From NCBI RefSeq assembly GCF_008124605.1, contig NZ_VRYN01000001.1, forward strand, positions 124,001 through 188,000: DNA of 64,000 bases, given 5' to 3'. The notes below the pieces were generated by a model. The model was given only the letters and a program-made list of their open reading frames with translations, had not been told where the DNA came from and did not search any database. Position numbers and translations under genes: made by a program. Positions within the stretch are counted from its first letter, which is position 1, and every line of letters begins with the position of its first letter. The DNA is from Halobacterium salinarum DSM 3754. GTDB lineage: Archaea; Halobacteriota; Halobacteria; Halobacteriales; Halobacteriaceae. Below, in pieces: positions 15,519 through 23,598 of the stretch.

Positions 15519-16721
15519 CTACCAATAGACCCCAATTGGTTTAATCTCGAACTCCACATCATCCTTTTTCTGCATATGGCCTTCCTCTCCAGTTATGATG
15601 TCCCAGAGAAGTTTGGCTTTCTCATCACTATCCATATCAACATTCAGTTCATCCAACACCTGTTCTAACTCTTCACGAGCTTCTGTGTACTCCTCAAACT
15701 CTGCACTTGGCGACATCCCGTCCGAAGTGAGTGATGTAAGATCGGAGCCGCCAAGTGTATGACCTCGACCCTCCAGGCCTTCTCGCAGATCAGACAGCAT
15801 TTCTTCAAGGCTCTTCTCAACATCAATTGATATCTGCGACTTACCGCCCTCTTTCTCCAAGTTTAGGAGGGTAGTTTTCAACGCAATGTTCACTTGTTTC
15901 GCTTGATCCGGGAAGTGCTCTTCCAGGACTCGCGTAAGTCTGAGAGGGTTCCAGTCCACTTTATCTGTAATCACTCGACCGTATATCGTAAACTCGGTAT
16001 CCTCTGAAAATACCGTTAGTGGGTCGTCCCACAGGGAATCCCTGTTGAGATACGCAACCATGGAAATCGGGTTGCCTTGTTCGACGGAATCAAGATTCTG
16101 AATATGTTCAACACGGTCCTCGTAAATCCTGTAGTTGACCGCTTCAACCGTTACTGGAATCTGATTACCGTATAATGAAGAGAGGAACCCGGAAATAGCT
16201 TCAAATTCCTCATTGGAGATGTCCTCAACAGAGTCTCCCAGTCCTTCCATGTCTTCAAATGTATCTACTAAATATTCGATGATTTTGAATATCCGGTACG
16301 ATTTGGCTACGTTTACACAACCATCTAATTTGATTATTTCCCTTCTCTGAATGTCTTCACGATCAATCCCGTCTTCAGAAGGGAGAAGAAGTTGGTTCCT
16401 GCGGGATTCATAGAGTTCGTCAAACCGAGATTGAATTACTGACCTCTGGATGGTTTCAGATCCACTTCTTTCCAGTGTTTCCGACTCATTGACTCGGTTG
16501 TACCCCGTTCCTTTGACCGAGAGTCCCTTTTTACTCTTCCCCAGCTCCCGGTTTACTGACTCTGAACGAGTGATGAGACTCTCAGTAATCTCTCCCTCCA
16601 AAGAAGCAAGCAAACTCACAACGCTGGTTTCATCAAGATAAACAAACTCCCGTAAGTGGTCATTTTCTACTTCCTCCTCCTCCTCAGAAAATCTCGATTT
16701 TATCCAATCAATCAATCCCAT
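15519..16721 (-). CDS. DUF6414-like protein paired with an AAA ATPase
   Basis: 400 residues from ATG 16721, one base after the stop of the upstream ATPase gene, so the pair is translationally coupled. The N-terminus has an acidic run (EEEEEVEND) and then REFVYLDETSVVSLLASLEGEI, a start I associate with DUF6414. A Ser/Gly-rich stretch follows (about 45-85), then SVIQSRFDELYE, and a long mixed alpha/beta remainder with VEAVNYRIYEDRVEH. There is no membrane helix or signal. Codon use and base composition are AT-rich, unlike the flanking core genes, suggesting acquisition. Function unknown; a substrate, adaptor or effector of the ATPase is inference from the coupling. Confidence 0.72.
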   Translation of the reverse strand: MGLIDWIKSRFSEEEEEVENDHLREFVYLDETSVVSLLASLEGEITESLITRSESVNRELGKSKKGLSVKGTGYNRVNESETLERSGSETIQRSVIQSRFDELYESRRNQLLLPSEDGIDREDIQRREIIKLDGCVNVAKSYRIFKIIEYLVDTFEDMEGLGDSVEDISNEEFEAISGFLSSLYGNQIPVTVEAVNYRIYEDRVEHIQNLDSVEQGNPISMVAYLNRDSLWDDPLTVFSEDTEFTIYGRVITDKVDWNPLRLTRVLEEHFPDQAKQVNIALKTTLLNLEKEGGKSQISIDVEKSLEEMLSDLREGLEGRGHTLGGSDLTSLTSDGMSPSAEFEEYTEAREELEQVLDELNVDMDSDEKAKLLWDIITGEEGHMQKKDDVEFEIKPIGVYW

Positions 16722-16722
16722 A

Positions 16723-17907
16723 TTACTCACCAGCCCCTTTGATAGCCCGAAAGAGGTCATCTTGCGTTACAAGATCCCCCTCTCGCCTTATCGATATCGT
16801 GACAGCACGGCTAATAACGCCTGATAGGTCAGCTCCCGTCCATCCATCAGTAGATTCAGCAAACAATTGTAGGTCAACTGACTCTCCGAAGTCAACGTCT
16901 TTTGTGATCTTTTCTATGATCTCCATTCTCTCGGTTTGAGTGGGCTTCGAGAACTTGATTTTTCGGTCAAAGCGTCCTGGACGGATGATTGCAGAATCGA
17001 CTTCATTGAGGGCGTTGGTCGCGCCAATCACGACAACATCATTCAACGGTTCAAACCCATCTAGTTCAGTGAGAAGCTGAGCAACTATTTTTCGCTGAAA
17101 TTGTTTTGTATCACCGCGGTCAGGGGCAATACTGTCTACTTCATCAATGAAAATGATTGCACGCTTTTTCTTCTTTGCATTAGAAAATATTTCTCTAATT
17201 ATATCTTCCGTCTCCCCATACCATTTGCTTATTATTTCGGGCCCGTTGACAAGATAGATGCTGGAACCGGTTTCCTTTGCTACAGCCTTCGCAAGCAGAG
17301 TCTTTCCAGTTCCCGGTGGCCCGTGGAAAAGGATTCCCGTATCCGGTTCAACTCCGTGTTTGTTGAATCTATTTGTTTCCTTATCTGACTCTCGAAGTGG
17401 AATCTCCACCACATCTTTCACTTCCTCTATCGTGTCTGTTAATCCGCCCACATCATCATACCCTGAATCTACCTCGCTAATCTCCTCAGGGTCTTTTAGA
17501 TACGCTTTTGATCGATTCTGTTCTCCAAACCGATCTTCTATCCCTTTCGGAGCGATTACTTCATCAGAAATCGTTGCCGTGACCTTGCCTCCGTATATCT
17601 TAACTGTCGCACCTTCCTCTGGATTCTCAGCGTCGAGAGATTCACATACCTCAACTCGACCATTTCGCTCAACAAGATATTCGTTTCCGCCAATCGCCTC
17701 CCGAATGACCCCAACGGAGGGCGATGCTCGGCCAACCTCTTCCACCGCCACTCTTCCGCCTTTATCGATCCAAACTTCCACAAGATCTCCAACAGATCTA
17801 TCGCCCTCAGTATTGTCTTCTATTGTGACCGCCTGGCCGTCTATTAGAACATCTAATGTGCCTTCAGAGGAGTTTGTCGATCTAACAGTTGCAAAATGAA
17901 CATCCAT
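16723..17907 (-). CDS. AAA ATPase with tandem OB-like N-terminal domains (PAN/ARC/Cdc48-type)
   Basis: 394 residues. Residues 1-58 and 62-118 look like two small beta-barrel (OB-like) domains, as in ARC/Mpa-type unfoldases. A single AAA module follows: GPPGTGKT (196-203), pore loop KWYG (228-231), IIFIDEVD (251-258), sensor Asn298 in IGATNAL, and arginine fingers in RPGRFDR (309-315). No N-terminal coiled coil and no C-terminal HbYX tail (it ends GAGE), so docking on the proteasome is not indicated. First gene of a two-gene cassette with the DUF6414-like protein. AT-rich composition suggests transfer. A protein-remodelling motor is likely; the target is unknown. Confidence 0.85.
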   Translation of the reverse strand: MDVHFATVRSTNSSEGTLDVLIDGQAVTIEDNTEGDRSVGDLVEVWIDKGGRVAVEEVGRASPSVGVIREAIGGNEYLVERNGRVEVCESLDAENPEEGATVKIYGGKVTATISDEVIAPKGIEDRFGEQNRSKAYLKDPEEISEVDSGYDDVGGLTDTIEEVKDVVEIPLRESDKETNRFNKHGVEPDTGILFHGPPGTGKTLLAKAVAKETGSSIYLVNGPEIISKWYGETEDIIREIFSNAKKKKRAIIFIDEVDSIAPDRGDTKQFQRKIVAQLLTELDGFEPLNDVVVIGATNALNEVDSAIIRPGRFDRKIKFSKPTQTERMEIIEKITKDVDFGESVDLQLFAESTDGWTGADLSGVISRAVTISIRREGDLVTQDDLFRAIKGAGE

Positions 17908-17926
17908 GATGAGGTTCTCGTAGGTG

Positions 17927-17935
17927 GATATATTT
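17927..17935 (-). promoter_or_regulatory. TATA box of the AAA/DUF6414 cassette
   Basis: AAATATATC on the minus strand is centred about 24 bp upstream of the ATPase ATG, implying a leaderless or near-leaderless transcript and a single promoter for both genes. Confidence 0.6.
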
Positions 17936-18139
17936 GGGAGGAATGCGTGAAGTAGTTTAGCATCCTATAGCTATCGAAGTGATAAACTCATGCTCTGCAC
18001 GAAGGGATATGCGAATCTAACTCCCCGCTATCATACAACTCAATCATACCGGAAGAGAACACTTTACTCCCGAATGGTCCGACCCCCCTATGCAGCCCTA
18101 CTCTGGTAGTTCTCGCCGTCCCGTTCTCACACACGGCCA

Positions 18140-18449
18140 TCAGGGGAAGTCGTCGCGGAGATCATCGCAAGCACAGTCCTGGTGGTCCACTTCATGGACG
18201 ACAGGGGTTTGCTCAGACGTCACTCCAGTTACTGCGCCACCGTCAGGGCGGAGTTTCTCCGATAATGGTTGCGTAGTGGTTTCTCCGGTGACCACGGTGG
18301 AGGTCTGATAGTCAACAGCAGCGTTGAGGACGACTGGACCGCCGACTAACGCAAGTTCAACCTTGTTCTTACAGTCGTAGTCCTCGCGGCACTGTCACCT
18401 TACACCCACACTCAGCCGGGACAGCGACGCCGCCGCGCGCCGTGCGCAT
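18140..18449 (-). pseudogene. Small acidic gene broken by one frameshift
   Basis: ATG at 18449 opens MRTARGGVAVPAECGCKVTVP and then runs into a stop. The +1 frame, starting around 18391, continues with EDYDCKNKVELALVGGPVV to a TGA at 18140-18142. The two pieces abut with no gap, contain Cys pairs (CGC, CKN, CAC) and the second piece is acidic and haloarchaeal in character, so I read this as one ~100-residue gene with a single frameshift near 18390. I do not recognise the family. A sequencing error or programmed frameshift is possible. Confidence 0.5.
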
Positions 18450-18558
18450 GTGTGTTCCGCGGCGATTCTTGCTTCCGACGCTTCACAGCGAGCGTGTAGC
18501 GACGCAGATCCAAGCGCAACAAGCAACATCTCCCTGCGGCGCGGCTATGTTGCCGGCG

Positions 18559-18915
18559 CTATCGGTGTTCTCGACTGTCGTTGCCGTCACCGGTTAGCTT
18601 CCGCACGACGAGCGAGATGCCGATCCCGGTGGCGAGAAGGATAACGAGGTTGAACGCAGCGCGGAACAGCGCGCGGTACTCGCGGCCGACCCACTCGTTG
18701 ATGACGGCGGTGGTGCTGGTGTAGAACTGGAAGAGCGCGACGATGGCGACGAACCCGAGCACCGCGAGCGCGCCCCGGAGGATGAGGCGACGAACGTCGC
18801 TCGTGTCGTCGCGCGCTCGGGTGTGGCGGCCACTCCCGGTGGCGTCGCTGGTGTTGGTGGTCGTGGTGTTCCTGTCGGTGTCGGTGGGCTGCTGGGCGTG
18901 GTCTGTGTCACTCAT
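18559..18915 (-). CDS. Small membrane protein with two helices, coupled to a surface protein gene
   Basis: 118 residues: a Thr/Asp/Asn-rich cytoplasmic-type N-terminus (1-40), then two hydrophobic helices (about 45-65 and 83-107) separated by a polar loop with YTSTTAVINEWVGREYRALF, and a short charged tail. Its ATG overlaps the stop of the PGF-CTERM protein gene by 4 bp. Function unknown; the coupling suggests that it acts with that surface protein. Confidence 0.7.
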   Translation of the reverse strand: MSDTDHAQQPTDTDRNTTTTNTSDATGSGRHTRARDDTSDVRRLILRGALAVLGFVAIVALFQFYTSTTAVINEWVGREYRALFRAAFNLVILLATGIGISLVVRKLTGDGNDSREHR

Positions 18916-19913
18916 GCTGACTGCCTCCGTGCGGCGGCGATGGTGGTTGCGACGACGGCGATGAGGGCGACAGCCGGGCCGAACCCGGGGATGCCGCCGC
19001 CGGCTGACTGCTCGGGGTCGGTTCCGGAGTCCGGTTGTGTGTTGTCGGTTGTCTCGAAGTCTTCGACCTGCAGGCCGGTGTCTCGGACGGTCGTGTTCGC
19101 CTCGATTCGCTCTTGCGGGTCGAGATTGGCGGCGCTGCGCGCAGTGCCGACGATGACGCCGTCCTGTCGGAGGACCGCGTCGAGATAGTAGTTGTACGCC
19201 GATGGCACGTCGACCGTCGCGTTGGGCGTCACCGTCGCTCCGGGGGCGACATCGTCGACCGGAATGGTCGTTCGTGCGGCGACCACGTTCGAGTCGGCCT
19301 GCCGAACGACCAGCTCCACGGAGACGTCCTCCGAGGGCGCCGCACCATGGTTCGTGAGATACGTCGACACGTCCAGGGCCGTGGTGTCACCGTCGACACT
19401 GGCGACGGAGTACTGGACGGCGGGGAGGTCGGCACCGAACCGGTGGAAGGTCATGTGGCCACCGGACTGCACGCTGCCGACGCCGCGGACGGACTTGGAG
19501 ACCGTGGCGACGCGCTGGCTGTCGGCGCGGAGCACAGTCTCGATCCGGTAGCCGCCGTCACGGGCAACCGGGATGTCGACCGTGACCGGGACTTCACGGT
19601 CGCCAGTAATGGTGTCGATGGCGGTGCTGCGGGTGGCCTCGACCAGTCCGGATTCCAAGCCCACCGCACGCACGGTGACGGTGACGTTCTCCGAGTCGCC
19701 GCCCCGGTGGCTGAGGTATGCGGTGGTCGAGAGGTCGACGGTTCCCGACGACGTGCCGTTGGCCGCGATCGTCGTTTCTTCGACATCGACGCGGCCGGGG
19801 TGGACGTCGTCGCGGTCAGCGTCGGCGACGACGCCGGGTATCACGACAGCTGTGACTGCTGACGCCAGCACGACGACGGCGATGCCGACGGCGAGCAGCC
19901 GTTCGCGGTCCAT
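18912..19913 (-). CDS. Secreted surface protein with PGF-CTERM anchor (DUF7490-like)
   Basis: 333 residues from ATG 19913. N-terminal signal or anchor helix (about 6-28). Two related beta-rich domains follow (about 40-140 and 155-260), each with a pattern like LSTTAYLSHRG / VSTYLTNHG and a segment on Tyr-containing strands. A Thr/Asp-rich linker leads to IPGFGPAVALIAVVATTI then Arg-rich end: the PGF-CTERM motif, which in haloarchaea is processed by archaeosortase and lipidated. So it is probably exported and held at the cell surface. I believe the family is DUF7490; function unknown. An upstream extension of the frame is not supported. Confidence 0.8.
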   Translation of the reverse strand: MDRERLLAVGIAVVVLASAVTAVVIPGVVADADRDDVHPGRVDVEETTIAANGTSSGTVDLSTTAYLSHRGGDSENVTVTVRAVGLESGLVEATRSTAIDTITGDREVPVTVDIPVARDGGYRIETVLRADSQRVATVSKSVRGVGSVQSGGHMTFHRFGADLPAVQYSVASVDGDTTALDVSTYLTNHGAAPSEDVSVELVVRQADSNVVAARTTIPVDDVAPGATVTPNATVDVPSAYNYYLDAVLRQDGVIVGTARSAANLDPQERIEANTTVRDTGLQVEDFETTDNTQPDSGTDPEQSAGGGIPGFGPAVALIAVVATTIAAARRQSA

Positions 19914-20042
19914 AGTTTCCTGTGCCGAGATAATAGTCAAGTATCTTGTGGTTCCGCAGGGGAAATAGATTGCTTCGGGCCGAGGCCATCGGGGGGTGTC
20001 GGCACGGGTAGACAGAAGACCCCTGCGTTCGTACTGCCTGGT

Positions 20043-20486
20043 ATGTACACGGGGAAGACGGAGCAGCCGTGCTGTCTCTGCGACGACCCGGACACCGTCA
20101 CCCGCATCGATCTCCCGCCGGCTGCTGTGCCCGAGATGGCGAACAGCGGCCCCATCGCGTGGCAGGACATCGAGGGGTCGGTCTCGATCCACTTCTGTGA
20201 CAGCGATTGGGCGGTCGTGCGCGATCTCGTGCTCAACATGGGCCAGAACCCCCTCGGGAAGTGCAACGTGGCGCGGGCGTCGTTCGTCCTGCGGGAGGAT
20301 TTCGAGGCGCTGTTGAACGACGTTCGCGACGAGCCCGATCACAGCGGCGTCGAGGCGGAGCTGCTGGCCGACAGCGAGCGTGTGCGTGCGGCGGCCGAGG
20401 AGGCGACCGATAGCGAGCGCGTGCAGGCGGCGCTCGTGCAGTGGGTGTTGGACGAGCGGGCCGAACCGCAGCGGGGCGACGACTGA
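20043..20486 (+). CDS. Conserved haloarchaeal hypothetical protein with Cys-rich N-terminus
   Basis: 147 residues, strongly acidic, no membrane segment. Cys9, Cys10 and Cys13 (CCLC) at the start, FHC-like FCDSDW near residue 52 and KCNVARAS near 74 could form a metal site. The C-terminal third is a helical, Glu-rich region (LLADSERVRAAAEEATDSERVQ). Convergent with the UspA gene, 1 bp apart. No family is recognised with confidence. Confidence 0.7.
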   Translation: MYTGKTEQPCCLCDDPDTVTRIDLPPAAVPEMANSGPIAWQDIEGSVSIHFCDSDWAVVRDLVLNMGQNPLGKCNVARASFVLREDFEALLNDVRDEPDHSGVEAELLADSERVRAAAEEATDSERVQAALVQWVLDERAEPQRGDD

Positions 20487-20487
20487 G

Positions 20488-20919
20488 TCAGACGGCTTCC
20501 CCGACGTTCACGAGTAACACCGGGACGGGGGATTCGCGGACGACGCTTTCGGAGATGCTCCCGAGGAGGTCCCGGGATTCGCCGCTCCGGCCGGCGGTCG
20601 CCATCACCGCGATGTCGATCTCCATCTCGGTGACGTACGTCAGGATCTCCGTGGCGGGGACGCCGCGAGTGACCGTGGCTTCAACGGACGTTACGCCGGC
20701 GTCCTGGGCGCGCTTGACGATGCGATCGACGGCCTTCTGGCCGGCCTCCTGGACGCGGTGCAGCGGGTCGTCGTCGGGGGTCTCGTTCGAGCGCGTCGAC
20801 TCAACGACGTAGAGGGTGTGGAGCGTCGCGCCGTACTGTTCTGCGATGTCGATTGCGTGCGTGACTGCTTCGTTGGTGCCCTCGGATCCGTCGGTCGGGA
20901 CCAACACGCGGTCGTACAT
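20488..20919 (-). CDS. Universal stress protein (UspA family)
   Basis: 143 residues from ATG 20919 (MYDRVLVPTDGSEG). Classic UspA fold: VLVPTDGSEGTNEA at the N-terminus, DIAVMATAGRSGESRDLLGSISE containing the G-x2-G-x(n)-GS-type nucleotide-binding loop, and the terminal strand PVPVLLVNV. ATP-binding is likely from the GRSG..LLGS pattern. Divergent from htrI; a TATA-like TATTTATAC lies on this strand near 21014-21022. Confidence 0.9.
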   Translation of the reverse strand: MYDRVLVPTDGSEGTNEAVTHAIDIAEQYGATLHTLYVVESTRSNETPDDDPLHRVQEAGQKAVDRIVKRAQDAGVTSVEATVTRGVPATEILTYVTEMEIDIAVMATAGRSGESRDLLGSISESVVRESPVPVLLVNVGEAV

Positions 20920-21167
20920 GTCGCAGGGTTGGGGGACCGTCCAGATCAGTTCGCGGTTACCAGACGTAATCACAGTTGGCGCTGTCGGCGTCCGTTTCGC
21001 TCCCCCAAAACATGTGTATAAATAACATACCACAAGAAGAGAGTGTTGCCGCTTGCTCGGCGCGAACCAGGCAATAGCTGTCAACTGTCCGTAGCAGGGC
21101 TTACAGTCGTTTTCATCCCTGAGAACTGCGGCCCCAACCTTATGGAGGGATCTGATAACTAGTGGCT

Positions 21168-22778
21168 ATGACAATCGCATGGGCGCGCCGTCGATACGGC
21201 GTTAAACTCGGGCTGGGGTATATCGCCACCGCCGGCCTCCTGGTCGGGGTCGGCGTCACCACAAACGACGTCCCCTCGACCATTGTCGCCGGAATCGCCG
21301 GGTTACTCACGCTCGGATCGATCAACGCCGCCGAGACCGTCGCCAGCATCAAGGAGATCGCCGCACAGACCGAGCGCGTCGCCAACGGGAACCTCGAACA
21401 GGAGGTGACCTCCACCCGAACGGACGAGTTCGGATCGCTTGCCGACTCCATCGAACAGATGCGCCAGTCGCTTCGTGGCCGACTGAACGAGATGGAGCGC
21501 ACCCGCGCCGACCTCGAAGAGACGCAGGCCGAGGCCGAGACGGCCCGCGAGGAGGCCGAGCAAGCCAAGCAGGAAGCCCAGGCCGCGGAGCGCGAGGCCC
21601 GCGAGCTGGCAGCCACCTACCAGGACACCGCCAAGCGCTACGGCGAAACCATGGAGGCCGCCGCCACGGGGGACCTCACCCAACGGGTCGACGTGGACAC
21701 CGACCACGAGGCGATGGAGACGGTCGGCACCGCGTTCAACCAGATGATGGACGACCTCCAGGCGACGGTCCGAACGGTCACCACGGTCGCCGACGAGATC
21801 GAAGCCAAAACCGAGCGGATGTCCGAGACCAGCGCCGACATCGAGGCCAGCGCCGGTGACACCGTCGAAGCGGTGTCGAAGATCGAGTCGCAGGCCAACG
21901 ACCAGCGCACGGAGCTCGACTCGGCGGCCGACGACGTCCAGCAGGTCAGTGCGTCCGCCGAGGAGATCGCCGCCACCATCGACGACCTGGCGTCCCGCAG
22001 CGAGGACGTAGCGACCGCCAGCGACGCGGCCCGCGACTCCTCGAAGTCCGCGCTCGACGAGATGTCCAGCATCGAGACCGAGGTCGACGACGCCGTCGGC
22101 CAGGTCGAACAGCTGCGCGACCAGGTCGCCGAGATCACCGACATCGTGGACGTGATCACGGACATCGGCGAGCAGACGAACATGCTGGCGCTGAACGCGT
22201 CCATCGAGGCCGCCCGCGCCGGCGGCAACGCCGACGGGGATGGCTTCAGCGTCGTCGCCGACGAGGTCAAGGACCTCGCGGAGGAAACGCAGGACCGCGC
22301 CAACGAGATCGCCGCAGTGGTCGAGAAAGTCACCGCCCAGACCGAGGACGTCACCGCGTCCATCCAGCAGACCCGAACCCGGGTGGAGTCCGGCAGCGAA
22401 ACCGTCGAATCCACGCTGCGGGACATCCGCACGATCGCGGACTCCATCGCTGAGGTCTCGAACTCGATCGACGAGATCCAGCGCACGACCTCCGAGCAGG
22501 CCGAAACCGTCCAAAGCACCGCCACCTCTGTGGAGCGTGTCGCGGGACTGAGCGACGACACGACGGCGTTGGCGAGCGACGCCGAGTCCGCGGTGATCGG
22601 GCAACGCGAGAGCGCAGAGGAGATCGCGGCGTCCCTCGAACAGTTCCAGAACACGGCCGTCGAGCAGCTGCAGTCCCGCGTGGCGTCGTTCACCGTCGCC
22701 ACCGAGGACAGCGAGACTGCGGGGGGTAGCGTGGAGCAGCCAGTCATGCGTGCCGGCGCTGACGGGGGTGGTGCGTGA
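21168..22778 (+). CDS. htrI: HtrI, transducer of sensory rhodopsin I
   Basis: 536 residues from ATG 21168 (MTIAWARRRYG), the length known for H. salinarum HtrI. Two N-terminal membrane helices (about 13-32 and 36-55), no large periplasmic domain, then HAMP-like regions, a long Ala/Glu coiled coil (~110-150), and the cytoplasmic methyl-accepting signalling domain with EQTNMLALNASIEAARAG, where CheA/CheW dock. It receives the light signal from SRI through membrane helices and controls the flagellar motor for phototaxis. Its stop overlaps the sopI start by 1 nt. Confidence 0.98.
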   Translation: MTIAWARRRYGVKLGLGYIATAGLLVGVGVTTNDVPSTIVAGIAGLLTLGSINAAETVASIKEIAAQTERVANGNLEQEVTSTRTDEFGSLADSIEQMRQSLRGRLNEMERTRADLEETQAEAETAREEAEQAKQEAQAAEREARELAATYQDTAKRYGETMEAAATGDLTQRVDVDTDHEAMETVGTAFNQMMDDLQATVRTVTTVADEIEAKTERMSETSADIEASAGDTVEAVSKIESQANDQRTELDSAADDVQQVSASAEEIAATIDDLASRSEDVATASDAARDSSKSALDEMSSIETEVDDAVGQVEQLRDQVAEITDIVDVITDIGEQTNMLALNASIEAARAGGNADGDGFSVVADEVKDLAEETQDRANEIAAVVEKVTAQTEDVTASIQQTRTRVESGSETVESTLRDIRTIADSIAEVSNSIDEIQRTTSEQAETVQSTATSVERVAGLSDDTTALASDAESAVIGQRESAEEIAASLEQFQNTAVEQLQSRVASFTVATEDSETAGGSVEQPVMRAGADGGGA

Positions 22779-23497
22779 TGGACGCCGTCGCAACCGCCTA
22801 CCTCGGCGGCGCGGTCGCGCTCATCGTCGGTGTGGCGTTCGTCTGGTTGCTGTACCGGTCGTTGGATGGCTCCCCGCATCAGTCGGCGCTCGCGCCGCTG
22901 GCCATCATTCCCGTGTTCGCGGGCCTGTCCTACGTGGGGATGGCGTACGACATCGGAACGGTGATCGTAAACGGGAACCAGATCGTCGGGCTGCGGTACA
23001 TCGACTGGCTCGTGACGACGCCGATCCTCGTGGGGTACGTCGGCTACGCCGCGGGGGCGTCCCGTCGCAGCATCATCGGTGTGATGGTGGCGGACGCGCT
23101 CATGATCGCGGTGGGCGCGGGGGCGGTGGTGACTGACGGCACGCTCAAGTGGGCGCTGTTCGGCGTGTCGTCGATCTTCCACCTGTCGCTGTTCGCGTAC
23201 CTGTACGTGATCTTTCCGCGGGTCGTGCCCGACGTGCCCGAGCAGATCGGGCTGTTCAACCTGCTGAAAAACCACATCGGGCTGCTGTGGTTGGCGTACC
23301 CGCTGGTGTGGCTGTTCGGCCCGGCCGGCATCGGGGAGGCAACGGCTGCCGGCGTCGCGCTCACGTACGTGTTCTTGGACGTGCTCGCGAAGGTGCCGTA
23401 CGTGTATTTCTTCTACGCGCGGCGTCGCGTGTTCATGCACTCGGAGTCGCCGCCGGCTCCCGAGCAGGCGACCGTCGAGGCGACGGCGGCGGACTGA
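22778..23497 (+). CDS. sopI: Sensory rhodopsin I (SRI)
   Basis: 239 residues, seven hydrophobic helices. Key residues are present: Asp76 in RYIDWLVTT (counter-ion position), His166 in KNHIGLLW, and Lys205 in VLAKVPYVYFF for the retinal Schiff base. It mediates attractant (orange) and repellent (near-UV) responses through HtrI. The start ATG shares its A with the HtrI stop codon TGA, so translation is tightly coupled. Confidence 0.98.
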   Translation: MDAVATAYLGGAVALIVGVAFVWLLYRSLDGSPHQSALAPLAIIPVFAGLSYVGMAYDIGTVIVNGNQIVGLRYIDWLVTTPILVGYVGYAAGASRRSIIGVMVADALMIAVGAGAVVTDGTLKWALFGVSSIFHLSLFAYLYVIFPRVVPDVPEQIGLFNLLKNHIGLLWLAYPLVWLFGPAGIGEATAAGVALTYVFLDVLAKVPYVYFFYARRRVFMHSESPPAPEQATVEATAAD

Positions 23498-23598
23498 CGG
23501 GCCGTCCCCGGTGGTGGTGTGACCCCGGCTCCGTCCAGCAGTCTGAGAGCCGCAACAAGGTTCAAGACACTGGTGGGCTTCTCTTCAGGTGAAGGTCC

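Noticed and set aside
15322-15525. A 67-codon minus-strand gene downstream of the DUF6414-like gene
   Set aside because: Overlaps the stop of the real gene, no acidic bias, no promoter.
18090-18308. A 72-codon plus-strand gene
   Set aside because: Ser/Thr/Arg-rich shadow of the frameshifted minus-strand gene at 18140-18449.
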